Shown here one piece after another: positions 47,260-56,848 of a stretch of DNA of 64,000 nucleotides. The notes beneath the pieces are model-generated. The model did no database searches, was not told the DNA's origin, and saw nothing but the letters and a program-made list of their open reading frames with translations. This DNA is from Haematobacter massiliensis (GTDB lineage: Bacteria; Pseudomonadota; Alphaproteobacteria; Rhodobacterales; Rhodobacteraceae). A program made the position numbers and the translations under genes. Within the stretch, counting starts at the first letter, position 1, and each line of letters opens with the position of its first letter. The stretch covers positions 21,496 to 85,495 of the forward strand of contig NZ_JGYG01000013.1 in assembly GCF_000740795.1 (NCBI RefSeq). The letters are read 5' to 3'.

Positions 47260-48114
47260 ATGGAACGCTTGCAGGCAGCGATCGAAAAGGCCCGGGCCCA
47301 GCGGGAGGATACACGGCCGGAGTACACTCCGCCGCCGCCCATGCAGCAGCAGGGCACGGCTTCCGCGGTGGAGAGCGCCGTGGAGGGCAATGGGGTCGAT
47401 GCGGCCTGGGCCGCCCTGCGGCCGCTCGACACGTCGCGGCCGGCCTATTCGAAACAGGGCGATCTCATCGCCCTGCATCCCGGCGGGCCCGGGGCGGCCT
47501 ATGACATCCTGCGCACGCGGCTCGTCCAGCAGGCCGAAACCCATGGCTGGCGGCGAATCGCCGTCATCTCGGCCGGGGCCGCCGCGGGAAAGACGACGAC
47601 CGTGGCCAATCTCGCCTTCAGCCTTGCCCGGCAGAGCGATTACCGCAGTCTTGTCATCGATTTCGACCTTCGGCGCGTGACCCTGGCCCATGCTCTGGAT
47701 CAGAAGGTCAGCCACACGATGGAAGACGTGATCGAAGGGCGGGTGCCGTTTTCGGAACACGCGCTGCGCTATGGCGACAACGTGGCCTTCGGGCTGAACG
47801 GCCAGACGGTGCGCCATCCGGCCGAACTCCTGCAGAGCCAGCGCACCAAGACCGCGCTTGCGGAGATCGAGGCGCAGTACAAGCCGAACTTCACCATCTT
47901 CGACCTTCCGCCCTTGTTCACGGGGGACGATTCCATCGGCTTCCTGCGCAATGTCGATTGTGCGCTGATCGTGGTCGCAGCCGAGGAAACCCCGATGTCC
48001 CAGATCGACACCGCCGAACGCCAGGTGTCGGAGCTTACACAGGTCATGGGCGTGGTGCTGAACAAATGCCGGATCACGAGCGATGACTATTCCTACGACT
48101 ATTCAGGCTACTGA
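47260..48114 (+). CDS. CpsD-like tyrosine kinase (separate BY-kinase)
   Basis: 284 residues from ATG 47260. A basic amphipathic N-terminus (ERLQAAIEKARAQRE) and Pro-rich linker lead to the kinase: Walker A SAGAAAGKTTT at 105-114, Walker A' LVIDFDLRRV near 137-146, Walker B TIFDLPPLF. It ends in DDYSYDYSGY, a tyrosine cluster suited to autophosphorylation. Partner of the preceding Wzz-type protein. No phosphatase gene lies beside it, so dephosphorylation would need the Set A phosphatase or an enzyme elsewhere. Confidence 0.9.
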   Translation: MERLQAAIEKARAQREDTRPEYTPPPPMQQQGTASAVESAVEGNGVDAAWAALRPLDTSRPAYSKQGDLIALHPGGPGAAYDILRTRLVQQAETHGWRRIAVISAGAAAGKTTTVANLAFSLARQSDYRSLVIDFDLRRVTLAHALDQKVSHTMEDVIEGRVPFSEHALRYGDNVAFGLNGQTVRHPAELLQSQRTKTALAEIEAQYKPNFTIFDLPPLFTGDDSIGFLRNVDCALIVVAAEETPMSQIDTAERQVSELTQVMGVVLNKCRITSDDYSYDYSGY

Positions 48115-49015
48115 GCCGGCAGCGGGCGGCGGCGGGATGGCTCCCGGCACCGCCGCTCCCGATCTGGCGGTCATCATTCCCCATTACAACGACACCACCC
48201 GCCTGCGGCGCTGCCTGTCCGCACTCGCCTCTCAGGATCTGAGGGGGGTGGAGGTGGTGGTCGTGGACAACGGTTCCACCGAGCCGCTGGCCCCCATCGC
48301 AGAGGCCTTTCCCTTCGCCCGCTTCGTGACCGAGGCCGAAAAGGGAGCAGGCCCCGCCCGCAACCGCGGAGTGAAGGAAACGACCGCGCCGGTGCTGGCC
48401 TTTCTCGATGCCGACTGCCTGCCCGCGGACGACTGGATCGCGCAGGCGCGGGCCACCGGCGGACGGCAGGACGGCGACCTCTTCGGCGGGCGCATCGACA
48501 TTTTCGACGAAACCCCGCCTCCCCGTACGGGTGCGGAAGCCTTCGAAGCGGTCTTCGCCTTCGACTGGAAGGGCTATATCGAGAAGAAGGGCTTTTCGGT
48601 CACGGCCAATCTCGTCACGCGGCGGGAGGTCTTTCTCCACACCGGGCCGCTCAGGAACGGGCTGTCCGAGGATCTCGAATGGTGCCGTCGGGCGACATCC
48701 AAGGGCTGGCGTCTTGGCGCCGCGCCGGAGCTGCGCGTGTCGCATCCCTCGCGCTCCGACTGGGCGGCGCTTCGCAAGAAGTGGAACCGGATGACACGCG
48801 AGGCCTATGAATTCGAAGGGGCCGGGTCACACGCCAAATGGGCGGTGAAGGCGCTGGCCATGCCGGCCAGTGCTGTCGCCCACCTTCCCAAGGTGATGAC
48901 CAGTACCCAGCTTACCGGGCCGGGTGAGCGGATCCGGGCCGCGGGCACGCTGTTCCGCCTGCGGCTGCAACGTATGGTCTGGATGCTGCGCCAGGCAGGA
49001 GGCGGAACGATATGA
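48083..49015 (+). CDS. Glycosyltransferase family 2
   Basis: 310 residues. The ATG at 48083 overlaps the kinase stop by 32 bases; ATG 48137 in frame, directly before the conserved LAVIIPHYNDTTRLRRCLSAL, is a plausible alternative start. The motifs VVVDNGSTE and FLDADC identify the GT-A fold, followed by GPLRNGLSEDLEWCRRA on the acceptor side. Peripheral inner-membrane enzyme of Set B. Overlaps the next gene by four bases, so ATPase to polymerase is a single tightly coupled operon. Confidence 0.87.
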   Translation: MTIPTTIQATEPAAGGGGMAPGTAAPDLAVIIPHYNDTTRLRRCLSALASQDLRGVEVVVVDNGSTEPLAPIAEAFPFARFVTEAEKGAGPARNRGVKETTAPVLAFLDADCLPADDWIAQARATGGRQDGDLFGGRIDIFDETPPPRTGAEAFEAVFAFDWKGYIEKKGFSVTANLVTRREVFLHTGPLRNGLSEDLEWCRRATSKGWRLGAAPELRVSHPSRSDWAALRKKWNRMTREAYEFEGAGSHAKWAVKALAMPASAVAHLPKVMTSTQLTGPGERIRAAGTLFRLRLQRMVWMLRQAGGGTI

Positions 49016-50484
49016 CGGCGCGGACGGCGGGCGATCAGGCCATCGGAGCGACGAAGGAGCGGGCCCCCTGGCCCATCGTCGTGATGCTCATCTGCGTCAT
49101 CATGGTGCCGATCGAGTTCAGTTTCCGCATGGCAGGGATGTTCCTGACCACGTCGAAACTCTGCATGATCGTCATGACCCTCGTCATCCTGCCGAAACTG
49201 CCGTCCCTCAAGATGAAGCCCTATGACTGGCTTATCGTCGCCCATGCCTTCTGGACAGCGGCCGCGCTTATCCTTCTTTACGGCACGGCGAGCGGCATCC
49301 AGTCTTCCGGCTTCTATCTGCTTGAATTCCTTGTGGTCTATCTGGTCGCGCGCGTCTACCTGCGCACTCCGGGGCAACTGAAGGCAACCATCAACGTCCT
49401 GTTCGTCATGGTGGTCATATCAGCCGCCTTCGCGATCCCGGAAGGGCTGACGGGCAAACCGATCGCCCATGAGATCGCGCGCGCCATGACGGGGAACTAC
49501 TACCCGCTGAACCATGAGACGCGCATGGGGATCTTCCGGGCCAAGTCCTTCTTCGAACACGAAATCCTCTACGGGGTGTTCTGTGCGTCGACGCTGACGA
49601 TGGTCTGGTTCGCGAGCACGCCGGAACAAAGGACGTGGAGAGCGCCGCTCATCGGCGTCGCCACCTTCTTCTCCGCCTCCTCGGCCCCCCTGATGATCTT
49701 TACGCTGCAGATCTGGCTCCTGATGATCGAGCGGTTCACGCGGACCGTCAAGAACCGGCTCCTGGTCGTCAGCAGTTCGATCGGGGTCGTGCTCCTGATG
49801 CTGGATACCTTCACCGGGCGCGGCGTGCTCGGCATCATCACCATGATCTCGCTGAACCCCGCAACAGCCTGGAACCGGCGTGCGATCTGGCAATTCGGTA
49901 TCGATGACGTCATGCGCCACCCGTTCTTCGGGTTCGATCCCATAACCTATTCGCGTCCGAACTGGCTGGGGGCGAGCGTCGACAACTACTGGCTGCTCAT
50001 CATGATGCGGTCAGGGATCCCGGCCCTGGTATTCCTGTTCCTCGCCCTGCTGCTCATCTGGCTGGCCGCCTGTCGTCTCGGGAACAAGAACGAACTGGTC
50101 GTCCGGCTGCGGAACGGCTGGGGAATGGCGATCATGGCGCTCCTGCTCACCGGGGCAACGGTGGCCTTCTTCGGCAAGCTGCAACCGCTTTTCTCCTTCT
50201 TCATCGGCTTCGGCGCGGCGCTGGCCAATTGCTACCGGCCGGAGGAAGAAACCCCGACCGAGAAAGCCGCCGAACCCGTGCGGCGCGGGCCGGTCTTCTC
50301 CCGGTTCGGGCCGGAAGCCATCGGCGCGATGCGACAGCGGCCGGAGCAGCCCGTCGTGAGCGCGCGGGCGGAGGCGTCCAATGCACGCGGGGAAAGCCTG
50401 CCCCTTCGCCGCCAGCCTGCTGCAGAACAGGGACGGGAGCCGGGACCGGAGAGAAACAAGCCGACCCTGTCGCGCTCGGGCTGA
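49012..50484 (+). CDS. O-antigen ligase/Wzy-type polysaccharide polymerase
   Basis: 490 residues, GGAGG eight bases upstream. About eleven helices up to residue 410, with the Wzy_C signature in the large periplasmic loop (HPFFGFDPITYSR...SVDNYWLLIMMRSGIP). It polymerises repeat units in the periplasm or ligates glycan to an acceptor. A cytoplasmic C-terminal tail of about 75 residues, Glu/Pro/Arg-rich and probably disordered, is longer than usual. Last gene of the Set B operon. Confidence 0.85.
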   Translation: MTARTAGDQAIGATKERAPWPIVVMLICVIMVPIEFSFRMAGMFLTTSKLCMIVMTLVILPKLPSLKMKPYDWLIVAHAFWTAAALILLYGTASGIQSSGFYLLEFLVVYLVARVYLRTPGQLKATINVLFVMVVISAAFAIPEGLTGKPIAHEIARAMTGNYYPLNHETRMGIFRAKSFFEHEILYGVFCASTLTMVWFASTPEQRTWRAPLIGVATFFSASSAPLMIFTLQIWLLMIERFTRTVKNRLLVVSSSIGVVLLMLDTFTGRGVLGIITMISLNPATAWNRRAIWQFGIDDVMRHPFFGFDPITYSRPNWLGASVDNYWLLIMMRSGIPALVFLFLALLLIWLAACRLGNKNELVVRLRNGWGMAIMALLLTGATVAFFGKLQPLFSFFIGFGAALANCYRPEEETPTEKAAEPVRRGPVFSRFGPEAIGAMRQRPEQPVVSARAEASNARGESLPLRRQPAAEQGREPGPERNKPTLSRSG

Positions 50485-50660
50485 GGTTCTGGCGGGAGCG
50501 GCAGGGCGCCCCTTGCAGCCCTCGGCTCCTGCCCCCGCCCGCCCGGCCTCACAGGGCCTGCGCACCGCCTGCAGGCAGCCCGCTCCCGCTCTACGACACG
50601 ACACGCAGGGCGGGCGAGCGGCGGGCGGGGAGCGACGCCGAGGACCCGGGCGAGGAAGCT

Positions 50661-52022
50661 TCAGCGTTCCCGGAAGGCGTGCATGATCTGGCTGACCAGC
50701 GGCTGGACGAGATAGCTCATCACCGTATGCTCCCCTGTCTCGAGGAAGGCCTCGATCGGCATCCCGGGCACGATGGCCGAGCTTTTCTCGTTCAACCGCT
50801 CCAGTTGCCCCGGCTCCAGTTCCAGCCCCAGGCGATAGAAGTTGCGCTCCGTTCCGCCCTGCGTCCCGGTGGAAACGACGGTGGGGGAAATCTGGGTGAC
50901 ATGCGCCTCCAGCCGGGGTGTGGCGCGATGGTCGAAGGCGGTGAAGAGCACCTCCGCCTTCTGGCCGGGATGCACCCGGTCGATCTCGCGCGGCTCCAGC
51001 ATCAGTTCGAGCTCCACCCCGTCATCCACCGGGATCACCTGCAGGATCGTGCCGTTCGGCGGCACGACACCGCCCAGCGTGGTCACCTGCATCTCGTGCA
51101 CGATGCCGGTCGAGGGCGCGCGGATGTCGACCCGTTCCAGCTGGCGCGACAGGGTGACGATCTGGATCGTGGATTCCTCGATCTCGGTCTGGGTGCTGCG
51201 CAGATCGGTCACCACGTCCTCGCGGAACTGCCGCTCGGCCTGATCCACCTCGATGATCGCATCCTGCATGGCATTGCCGACGCGGGCACGGTCGGCCTCC
51301 GCCTCGGCCAGTGTGCCCTTCATCTCGGCGCGGGCGCGCTGAAGCTGCAGGATCTGCGGCTCGCGCATCAGGCCCTGATCGAAGAGCTTCCGGCTGTTGG
51401 CCAGTTCCTGCTCGATATAGCCAAGCTGCTCGGCCTTGGCGGTGATGGAGGCCTCCAGCCCGTCGATCTGGCGGCGGAACTGTTCAAGCTTCTCGCCAAG
51501 CTGCGCCCGCCGGCCGGTATTGAGATGCTGGCGGGCCTCGAAGACCCGCATCTGGCCTGCCTCCGGCTCCGCCATGGGCGGCCGCTCGAAGGGCAGGGGG
51601 GGATAGGTGAAGACCGGCGCGGCAAGGCCCCGATCCTCCGCCTCCAGCCGCGCCTTGCGGGCGGAGGCCTCGGCGAGCCGGGTCCGGGCGATGTCGAGAT
51701 TCACCCGGATCAGCGTCGGATCGAGCCGCATGAGCAGCTGCCCCTCCTCCACCCGGTCGCCGTTGTGGACGAGGATCTCCTCCACCACCCCGCCGTCGAG
51801 GCTCTGCACCGTCTTGGGCTTGCCGCGCACCACGACCTGGCCCTGCGTGGCCACCGCGCTGTCGATCTCCGTCGCATAGGCCCAGAAGCCAAAGACGGCG
51901 AGCAGCGCCACCGCCGCCACCACGCCGACGCGGCCTGTCAGGCGCAGACCGGTTTCGGGCCGGACAGGATCGGATGCGGCATGGACCGGCACGGAACCGG
52001 GCAGCATCGGTGTCATGGTCAT
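50661..52022 (-). CDS. Type I secretion membrane-fusion protein (HlyD/PrsE-like)
   Basis: 453 residues. One membrane helix at about 29-50 (TGRVGVVAAVALLAVFGFWAYA), a barrel-sandwich half-motif (SAVATQGQVVV..VVEEILVHNGDRVEEGQLLMRLD), long periplasmic coiled coils (about 130-330), then the closing lipoyl half and a C-terminal beta domain (MPIEAFLETGEHTVMSYLVQPL). It links the ABC exporter to a TolC-type channel, which is not in the window. Overlaps the ABC gene by four bases. Confidence 0.93.
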   Translation of the reverse strand: MTMTPMLPGSVPVHAASDPVRPETGLRLTGRVGVVAAVALLAVFGFWAYATEIDSAVATQGQVVVRGKPKTVQSLDGGVVEEILVHNGDRVEEGQLLMRLDPTLIRVNLDIARTRLAEASARKARLEAEDRGLAAPVFTYPPLPFERPPMAEPEAGQMRVFEARQHLNTGRRAQLGEKLEQFRRQIDGLEASITAKAEQLGYIEQELANSRKLFDQGLMREPQILQLQRARAEMKGTLAEAEADRARVGNAMQDAIIEVDQAERQFREDVVTDLRSTQTEIEESTIQIVTLSRQLERVDIRAPSTGIVHEMQVTTLGGVVPPNGTILQVIPVDDGVELELMLEPREIDRVHPGQKAEVLFTAFDHRATPRLEAHVTQISPTVVSTGTQGGTERNFYRLGLELEPGQLERLNEKSSAIVPGMPIEAFLETGEHTVMSYLVQPLVSQIMHAFRER

Positions 52023-53809
52023 TGCTGGCCTCCCGCGGTGATGCCGGGCATCTGGTTACCGCCAGTCCCGGTGTCGGGAACCGGGCGCAGCAACAGGCCA
52101 CGCAGCACCTCGTCCCGGTCACCGAACTTCACGACATTGCCGGCGGACAGCAGCATGATCTTGTTCACCTCGGCCAGCGCGCTGGTACGATGGGTCATCA
52201 GGATCACCGTGGCGCCGCCGGCGCGGAGGGCATGGATCGCCTGGGCAAGCGCCGCCTCTCCCGCCGCGTCGAGGTTGGAATTCGGCTCGTCCAGAACGAT
52301 GAGCCGCGGCCCGCCGAACACCGCCCGTGCGAGGCCGAGCCGCTGTACCTGGCCGCCGGAAAGCGGCTGGCCGGGGATGCCCACCTTCGTGCCATATCCT
52401 TCGGGCAGCGCGAGGATCATGTCATGCACACCGGCCAGCCTGGCGGCCGCGATCATGTCGTTGTCCCGGGCCGCCGGGTCAAAGCGGGTGATGTTGTCGC
52501 GGATGGTTCCGGGAAGCAGTTCCACCGTCTGCGGCAGGTAGCCGACCGCGCGTCCCAGAACCTCCGGATCCCATTGGTCGCGGGTCGCACCGTCAAAGCG
52601 GATATCGCCGCCATCGGGTTTCCAGGCACCGACGATCAGCCGTGCGAGGGTGGATTTGCCGGCCGCGGAATTGCCGATGACGCCCAGCCCGTCGCCCGGC
52701 TCCAGCGCGAAGCTGACCTGGTTCAGCATCCGCGGCCGCTCCCCCCCCGCGCCAGGCACGGGGCCGAGGCATGTCAGCCGGTTCGCCACCACCTTGCCGG
52801 TGGGCTGCGGAAGGCCGATGGGCCGCGGCTCCTGCGGCGCTTTTTCGAAGAAGGCGATGAGCCGCTTGTGGGCAAGGCTCGCCGCCCCGATGATCCGCCA
52901 CTGGGCGATGATCTGGTCCACCGGCGCCAGCGCCCGCCCCGAGAGGATGGAGGTGGCGATGATCATCCCCGCCGTCATCTCATGGCGCAGGACAAGCAGC
53001 GCCCCCACCGTCAGCATGGCCGACTGCAGCAGCATGCGGAAGGATTTGGAGAAGGCGCCCGTCACCTCCGACACATTGCTCGCCCCCTGGCCCGTCGCCA
53101 GCGCACGGGCATGGTCCTGCTGCCAGCGCTCCGTCACGCCGCGCTCCATGCCCATCGCCTCGATCAGCTCGGCATTGCGCCTGCCCTGTTCGGAGAAAGC
53201 GCGCGCCTCCCCCTCTATCACGGCAGAAGCCTCCTGCGGGGCGCGGGTCAGGCGCCGGCCCAGCACCGCCACCAGCGCCACGATGGCCGCCCCCGCCAGC
53301 GTCAGCCAGCCGAGCCAGGGATGGATGAGAAACAGCAGGCCGAGATAGAGCGGGATCCACGGCACATCGAAGATCGACCCCATCGCGGGTGAGGAGAGAA
53401 ACCCGCGAACCGTACCCAGATCGGCCAGCGGCAGGGGCGATGCGCCCGGTTTCCGTGTGGCCTGCTGCCCGCCCGAACGGAGCCAGGCGCGGAAGGCGGT
53501 CGGTCCCACCTCCTGATCGAGCCGGATCGCCGCCCGGCCGAGCAGCCGCGAACGGAGGAATTCGTAAAGCCCCATGAAGGCGTAGAGGATCACCACGATC
53601 AGGAAGAGCCCCTGCAGCGTCGCGATCGATCCCGAACCCAGCACCCGGTCATAGACCTGAAGCATGTAGAGCGGCCCCGTCAGCATCAGGATGTTGATCA
53701 CCGCGCTGAAGAAGCCCGTCATCAGAAAGGTGCCCCGCAATCTGCGGAGCGCTGCGCGATAGGCGTTGCTTCCCGAAGGGGCCTGAGGAGATGTAGTCCC
53801 GTCGCTCAT
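52019..53809 (-). CDS. Type I secretion ABC transporter, permease-ATPase fusion (PrsD-like)
   Basis: 596 residues. A transmembrane domain of six helices (about 30-320), without an N-terminal peptidase domain, precedes the ATPase: Walker A VIGNSAAGKSTL near 385, signature LSGGQVQRLGLARA near 490, Walker B LIVLDEPNSNLD near 515, and the H-loop TVILMTHRTSAL. PrsD/AprD-type exporters move signal-less proteins with C-terminal secretion signals, often EPS lyases or RTX beta-helix proteins. The signal-less beta-helix protein at 62835 is a good candidate cargo. Confidence 0.94.
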   Translation of the reverse strand: MSDGTTSPQAPSGSNAYRAALRRLRGTFLMTGFFSAVINILMLTGPLYMLQVYDRVLGSGSIATLQGLFLIVVILYAFMGLYEFLRSRLLGRAAIRLDQEVGPTAFRAWLRSGGQQATRKPGASPLPLADLGTVRGFLSSPAMGSIFDVPWIPLYLGLLFLIHPWLGWLTLAGAAIVALVAVLGRRLTRAPQEASAVIEGEARAFSEQGRRNAELIEAMGMERGVTERWQQDHARALATGQGASNVSEVTGAFSKSFRMLLQSAMLTVGALLVLRHEMTAGMIIATSILSGRALAPVDQIIAQWRIIGAASLAHKRLIAFFEKAPQEPRPIGLPQPTGKVVANRLTCLGPVPGAGGERPRMLNQVSFALEPGDGLGVIGNSAAGKSTLARLIVGAWKPDGGDIRFDGATRDQWDPEVLGRAVGYLPQTVELLPGTIRDNITRFDPAARDNDMIAAARLAGVHDMILALPEGYGTKVGIPGQPLSGGQVQRLGLARAVFGGPRLIVLDEPNSNLDAAGEAALAQAIHALRAGGATVILMTHRTSALAEVNKIMLLSAGNVVKFGDRDEVLRGLLLRPVPDTGTGGNQMPGITAGGQQ

Positions 53810-54176
53810 TCTGCTGTCCCGCTGATCCCGTCTGCTGTCACCGTGCCTCCGGATGTCATGCCGCGCCGGAACGTTTTCCGGAGCGATTTCGGACCGGATG
53901 TCCGTCAGGCCGCCAGTCTGCTGCCGAAACCCTACCGTATTATGAATCCCGTCCTGATTGTAGAAACGGCAGTCCTGCCTGCCTTATCATGCTCGACAGG
54001 ACGCGCCATCGCAGTTCCCGTTCGAGCCTGCCTGTTTTGCGGAAACATGCTCATGGAATAGACAGATCCCGGATCGTAATGCCGCAATGCAGCACGAAAC
54101 TGTCTCACGGACTTCCCCTGAGGCGATTCACGTATTAAGCAAGACGTAGCAGCACCATGGCTGAGGAATGCGGATC
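53810..54176. other. Divergent promoter region
   Basis: About 370 bases between the secretion operon and the FrhB-like gene, modestly AT-richer than the genes. No open frame or repeat stands out. It should contain promoters in both directions. Confidence 0.45.
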
Positions 54177-55442
54177 ATGAAGATGGACCCTGTGGGCGCC
54201 CCCCCGCCCGCCGCATTCGCGGAAGCCGCGAGCCTTGCCCGCGTCCGCAAGGGCGATCTCTGTGCCGGCTGCGGCGCCTGCGCCGCGATCGCGCCCGGCT
54301 CCGTCACCATGCGCATGACTCCCCCCGGCTGGCTGCGCCCGGTTCAGCAGGGGCCGGTCAGTGCGGGACAGGATGCGATGATCGCGCGCGTCTGCCCCGG
54401 CCTTGGCGAACGGGTCGAGGCGGCAGGCCGCACCGATGATCCGCTCTGGGGCCCCTATGACACGATGCGGATCGGTCATGCCCGGGACGAGGCGCTGCGC
54501 TTCTCCGGCTCCTCGGGCGGAGTGCTTTCGGCGGTGCTCGTGCATCTGCTGGAGACGGGCCAGATCGACGCGGTGGTGCAGACCACGGCCGATCCGGAAC
54601 AGCCGATCGGCAATATCGCCACCATCTCCGTCACCGAGGCCGAGGTGCAGGCGGCGGCCGGGTCGCGCTACGCGCCCTCCGCGCCGCTCGCCGGGCTGAA
54701 CCGGTTCCTGGAGAACGGCAAGCGCTACGCCTTCGTGGGCAAGCCCTGCGACGCGGTGGCGATGCGCGCCTGGCAGGAGGCCGATCCCCGCGTCCGCGCG
54801 AGCTTTCCGGTGATCCTGTCCTTCTTCTGCGCGGGCGTGCCCTCGCAGACGGGCGGGCGGGCGGTGCTGAAGGCGCTCGATGCCGACCCCGCGGAGGTCG
54901 TGGGTTTCCGCTACCGCGGCAACGGCTGGCCGGGCTTCGCGACGGCGGTGCTGCGCGACGGAACCGAACGCAAGATGAGCTATCATGACAGCTGGGGGAA
55001 GGTGCTTTCCAAGCATGTTCAGCACCGCTGCAAGATCTGCGCCGACGGCACCGGGATCGCCGCCGACATCGTCTGCGCCGATGCCTGGGAAAGCGACGAG
55101 CGCGGCTATCCGCTGTTCACCGAAGGCTCGGGCACCAGCCTGATCGTGGCGCGCAATGCCTTCGGGCGCGAAATCGTCGAGGCGGCGGTGAAAAGCGGCC
55201 ATGTCGAGGCGGGGCCCTTCGACGTGAGCACGCTCGCCGGGATCCAGCCCGGGCAGCGCGAACGCCGGCGCGCGCTCCTTGCCCGGCTGGCGGCGCTGCG
55301 CCTGTGCCTGCGCCCGGTTCCCGACTACCGTGGCCTGCTGCTGTGGCAGGCCGCCCGGCAGAACCCCGCCTCGCGCAACCTGAAGAACTTCCTCGGCACG
55401 CTGCGCCGCACACTCAAGGGGCGTGGCAAGCGGGCGTCCTGA
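54177..55442 (+). CDS. Coenzyme F420 hydrogenase beta-subunit-like (FrhB-like) protein
   Basis: 421 residues from ATG 54177, with GAGGA eight bases upstream; ATG 54168 abuts that site. The N-terminal CAGCGAC (Cys29, 32, 35) is a 4Fe-4S ferredoxin-like motif, but the usual fourth cysteine plus proline reads Ala-Pro. FrhB_N and FrhB_C domains follow, with SGSSGGVLSAVL, GKPCDAVAMR, HRCKICAD and ADIVCADAWE. FrhB homologues in non-F420 bacteria often sit beside polysaccharide pyruvyl transferases in glycan clusters, as here (58907). Probably a flavin/iron-sulphur reductase acting on a glycan precursor; the reaction is unknown. Confidence 0.85.
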   Translation: MKMDPVGAPPPAAFAEAASLARVRKGDLCAGCGACAAIAPGSVTMRMTPPGWLRPVQQGPVSAGQDAMIARVCPGLGERVEAAGRTDDPLWGPYDTMRIGHARDEALRFSGSSGGVLSAVLVHLLETGQIDAVVQTTADPEQPIGNIATISVTEAEVQAAAGSRYAPSAPLAGLNRFLENGKRYAFVGKPCDAVAMRAWQEADPRVRASFPVILSFFCAGVPSQTGGRAVLKALDADPAEVVGFRYRGNGWPGFATAVLRDGTERKMSYHDSWGKVLSKHVQHRCKICADGTGIAADIVCADAWESDERGYPLFTEGSGTSLIVARNAFGREIVEAAVKSGHVEAGPFDVSTLAGIQPGQRERRRALLARLAALRLCLRPVPDYRGLLLWQAARQNPASRNLKNFLGTLRRTLKGRGKRAS

Positions 55443-55618
55443 CATTCCCTCCGCCACGCGGAGACTTGCCCTTTGCCCGCCCGCTCCGGCAGGATGTGCG
55501 GGACCACCGCCGGGACGGCCTTGAAATCCCTCCCGGAATTCGTGATGCTGCATCGCAGCGCGATCTCTGGCGACAGGTCCGGCTTCCGGTCGCTGTTCCG
55601 AAAGAAGGAAAAGGCAGG

Positions 55619-56644
55619 TTGAACCAGCTGACCCAGACCCCCGCGGCCTCCAACGCGACATCCGCCACGCCGTCCAACGCGGGCGAGGGACCGGATAAGG
55701 GGACGCTGCCTGCCGAACTCACCGTCATCATGGTCAGCTACAATACCCGTGACCTGACGCTGGCCGCCCTCCGCACGCTCTACGAGACGACGAAACGGAC
55801 CCGCTTCCACACGGTGGTCTACGACAACGATTCGAAGGACGGGTCGGTCGAGGCGATCGCGGCCGAATTCCCGCAGGTCGAGCTGATCGCCTCGACCGAC
55901 AACCTGGGCTTCGCACGCGCGAACAACGTGGTGGCGGCCGATGCCGGCACCGAATGGCTGCTGCTGCTGAACCCCGACACGGAATGCCATCCGGGGGCGA
56001 TCGACAACCTGATGGATTTCTCCCGCGCGCATCCCGAAGCCGGGATCACCGGCGGGCGCACCGTCTTCCCCGACGGGCGGCTCAACATCGCCTCCTGCTG
56101 GCGGCGCATGACGCTCTGGTCGCTGTTCTGCGCCTCGGTCGGGCTGACCGCCGCCTTCCCGAAATCCAGCCTGTTCAATCCCGAGGCCATGCCAGACTGG
56201 AAACGCGACAGCGTGCGCGAGGTGGACATCGTCGTCGGCTGCCTGCTGATGATTCGGCGCGAACTCTGGAACAAGCTCGGCGGCTTCGACCTGCGATATT
56301 TCATGTATGGCGAGGAGGCCGATCTCTGCGCCCGGGCGCGGGCGATGGGCTACCAGCCGATGGTCACGCCGGATTCGGAGATCATGCATATCGTCGGCGC
56401 GGCGTCCAACAGCCTCGCGCGGAAGCGCATTCCGCTTACCAAGGCGCGGGTCACGCTGATGCGGGATCACTGGCCCCGCTGGCAGGTTCCGCTCGGTCTG
56501 GGGCTTTTCTGGTTCTCGACCGCGCAGCGGCTTCTGGCAGCCACGGTCATGAACAAGCTCCGCCCCAGCGAGAAATCCCGGAGCCGCAAGAGCATGTGGG
56601 ACGAGATGTGGCAAAGCCGCGGAGACTGGTTGCGCGGCTACTGA
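55619..56644 (+). CDS. Glycosyltransferase family 2, rhamnosyltransferase-like
   Basis: 341 residues from TTG 55619, chosen because AAGGAAAAGGCAGG precedes it and no ATG occurs before the conserved LTVIMVSYNTRDLTL. Motifs: VVYDNDSKDGSVEAI, NLGFARANNV, LLNPDTEC (acidic pair as NPD) and MYGEEADLCARARA, the layout of WbbL/RfbF-type enzymes. Cytoplasmic side of the inner membrane. Follows the FrhB-like gene by about 175 bases. Confidence 0.85.
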   Translation: MNQLTQTPAASNATSATPSNAGEGPDKGTLPAELTVIMVSYNTRDLTLAALRTLYETTKRTRFHTVVYDNDSKDGSVEAIAAEFPQVELIASTDNLGFARANNVVAADAGTEWLLLLNPDTECHPGAIDNLMDFSRAHPEAGITGGRTVFPDGRLNIASCWRRMTLWSLFCASVGLTAAFPKSSLFNPEAMPDWKRDSVREVDIVVGCLLMIRRELWNKLGGFDLRYFMYGEEADLCARARAMGYQPMVTPDSEIMHIVGAASNSLARKRIPLTKARVTLMRDHWPRWQVPLGLGLFWFSTAQRLLAATVMNKLRPSEKSRSRKSMWDEMWQSRGDWLRGY

Positions 56645-56662
56645 TCACGCGGCGGCGGGAGC

Positions 56663-56704
56663 CCTCCGGCTCCTCCCGCCTCCCCGAGGGGGAGGAGCCG
56701 GAGG
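56663..56704. terminator. Strong hairpin between convergent genes
   Basis: Perfect 14-base-pair stem (CCTCCGGCTCCTCC at 56663-56676, GGAGGAGCCGGAGG at 56691-56704) 20 bases past the glycosyltransferase stop. No T-run, but the stem is strong enough to stop transcription or protect mRNA ends. Confidence 0.6.
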
Positions 56705-56848
56705 AAGAGCCATGTGCCCGCCGCGGCAAAGCCCGCGGCGACCAGCATCTTGCCCCAGATGGGCCAGGCCGGGGCGAAGAGCGTGACCAGCAGCAGGCGT
56801 GTTCAGGCTTTTCCCATGGCCGGACTGCTCACCATCAGGCTTGGCCCA

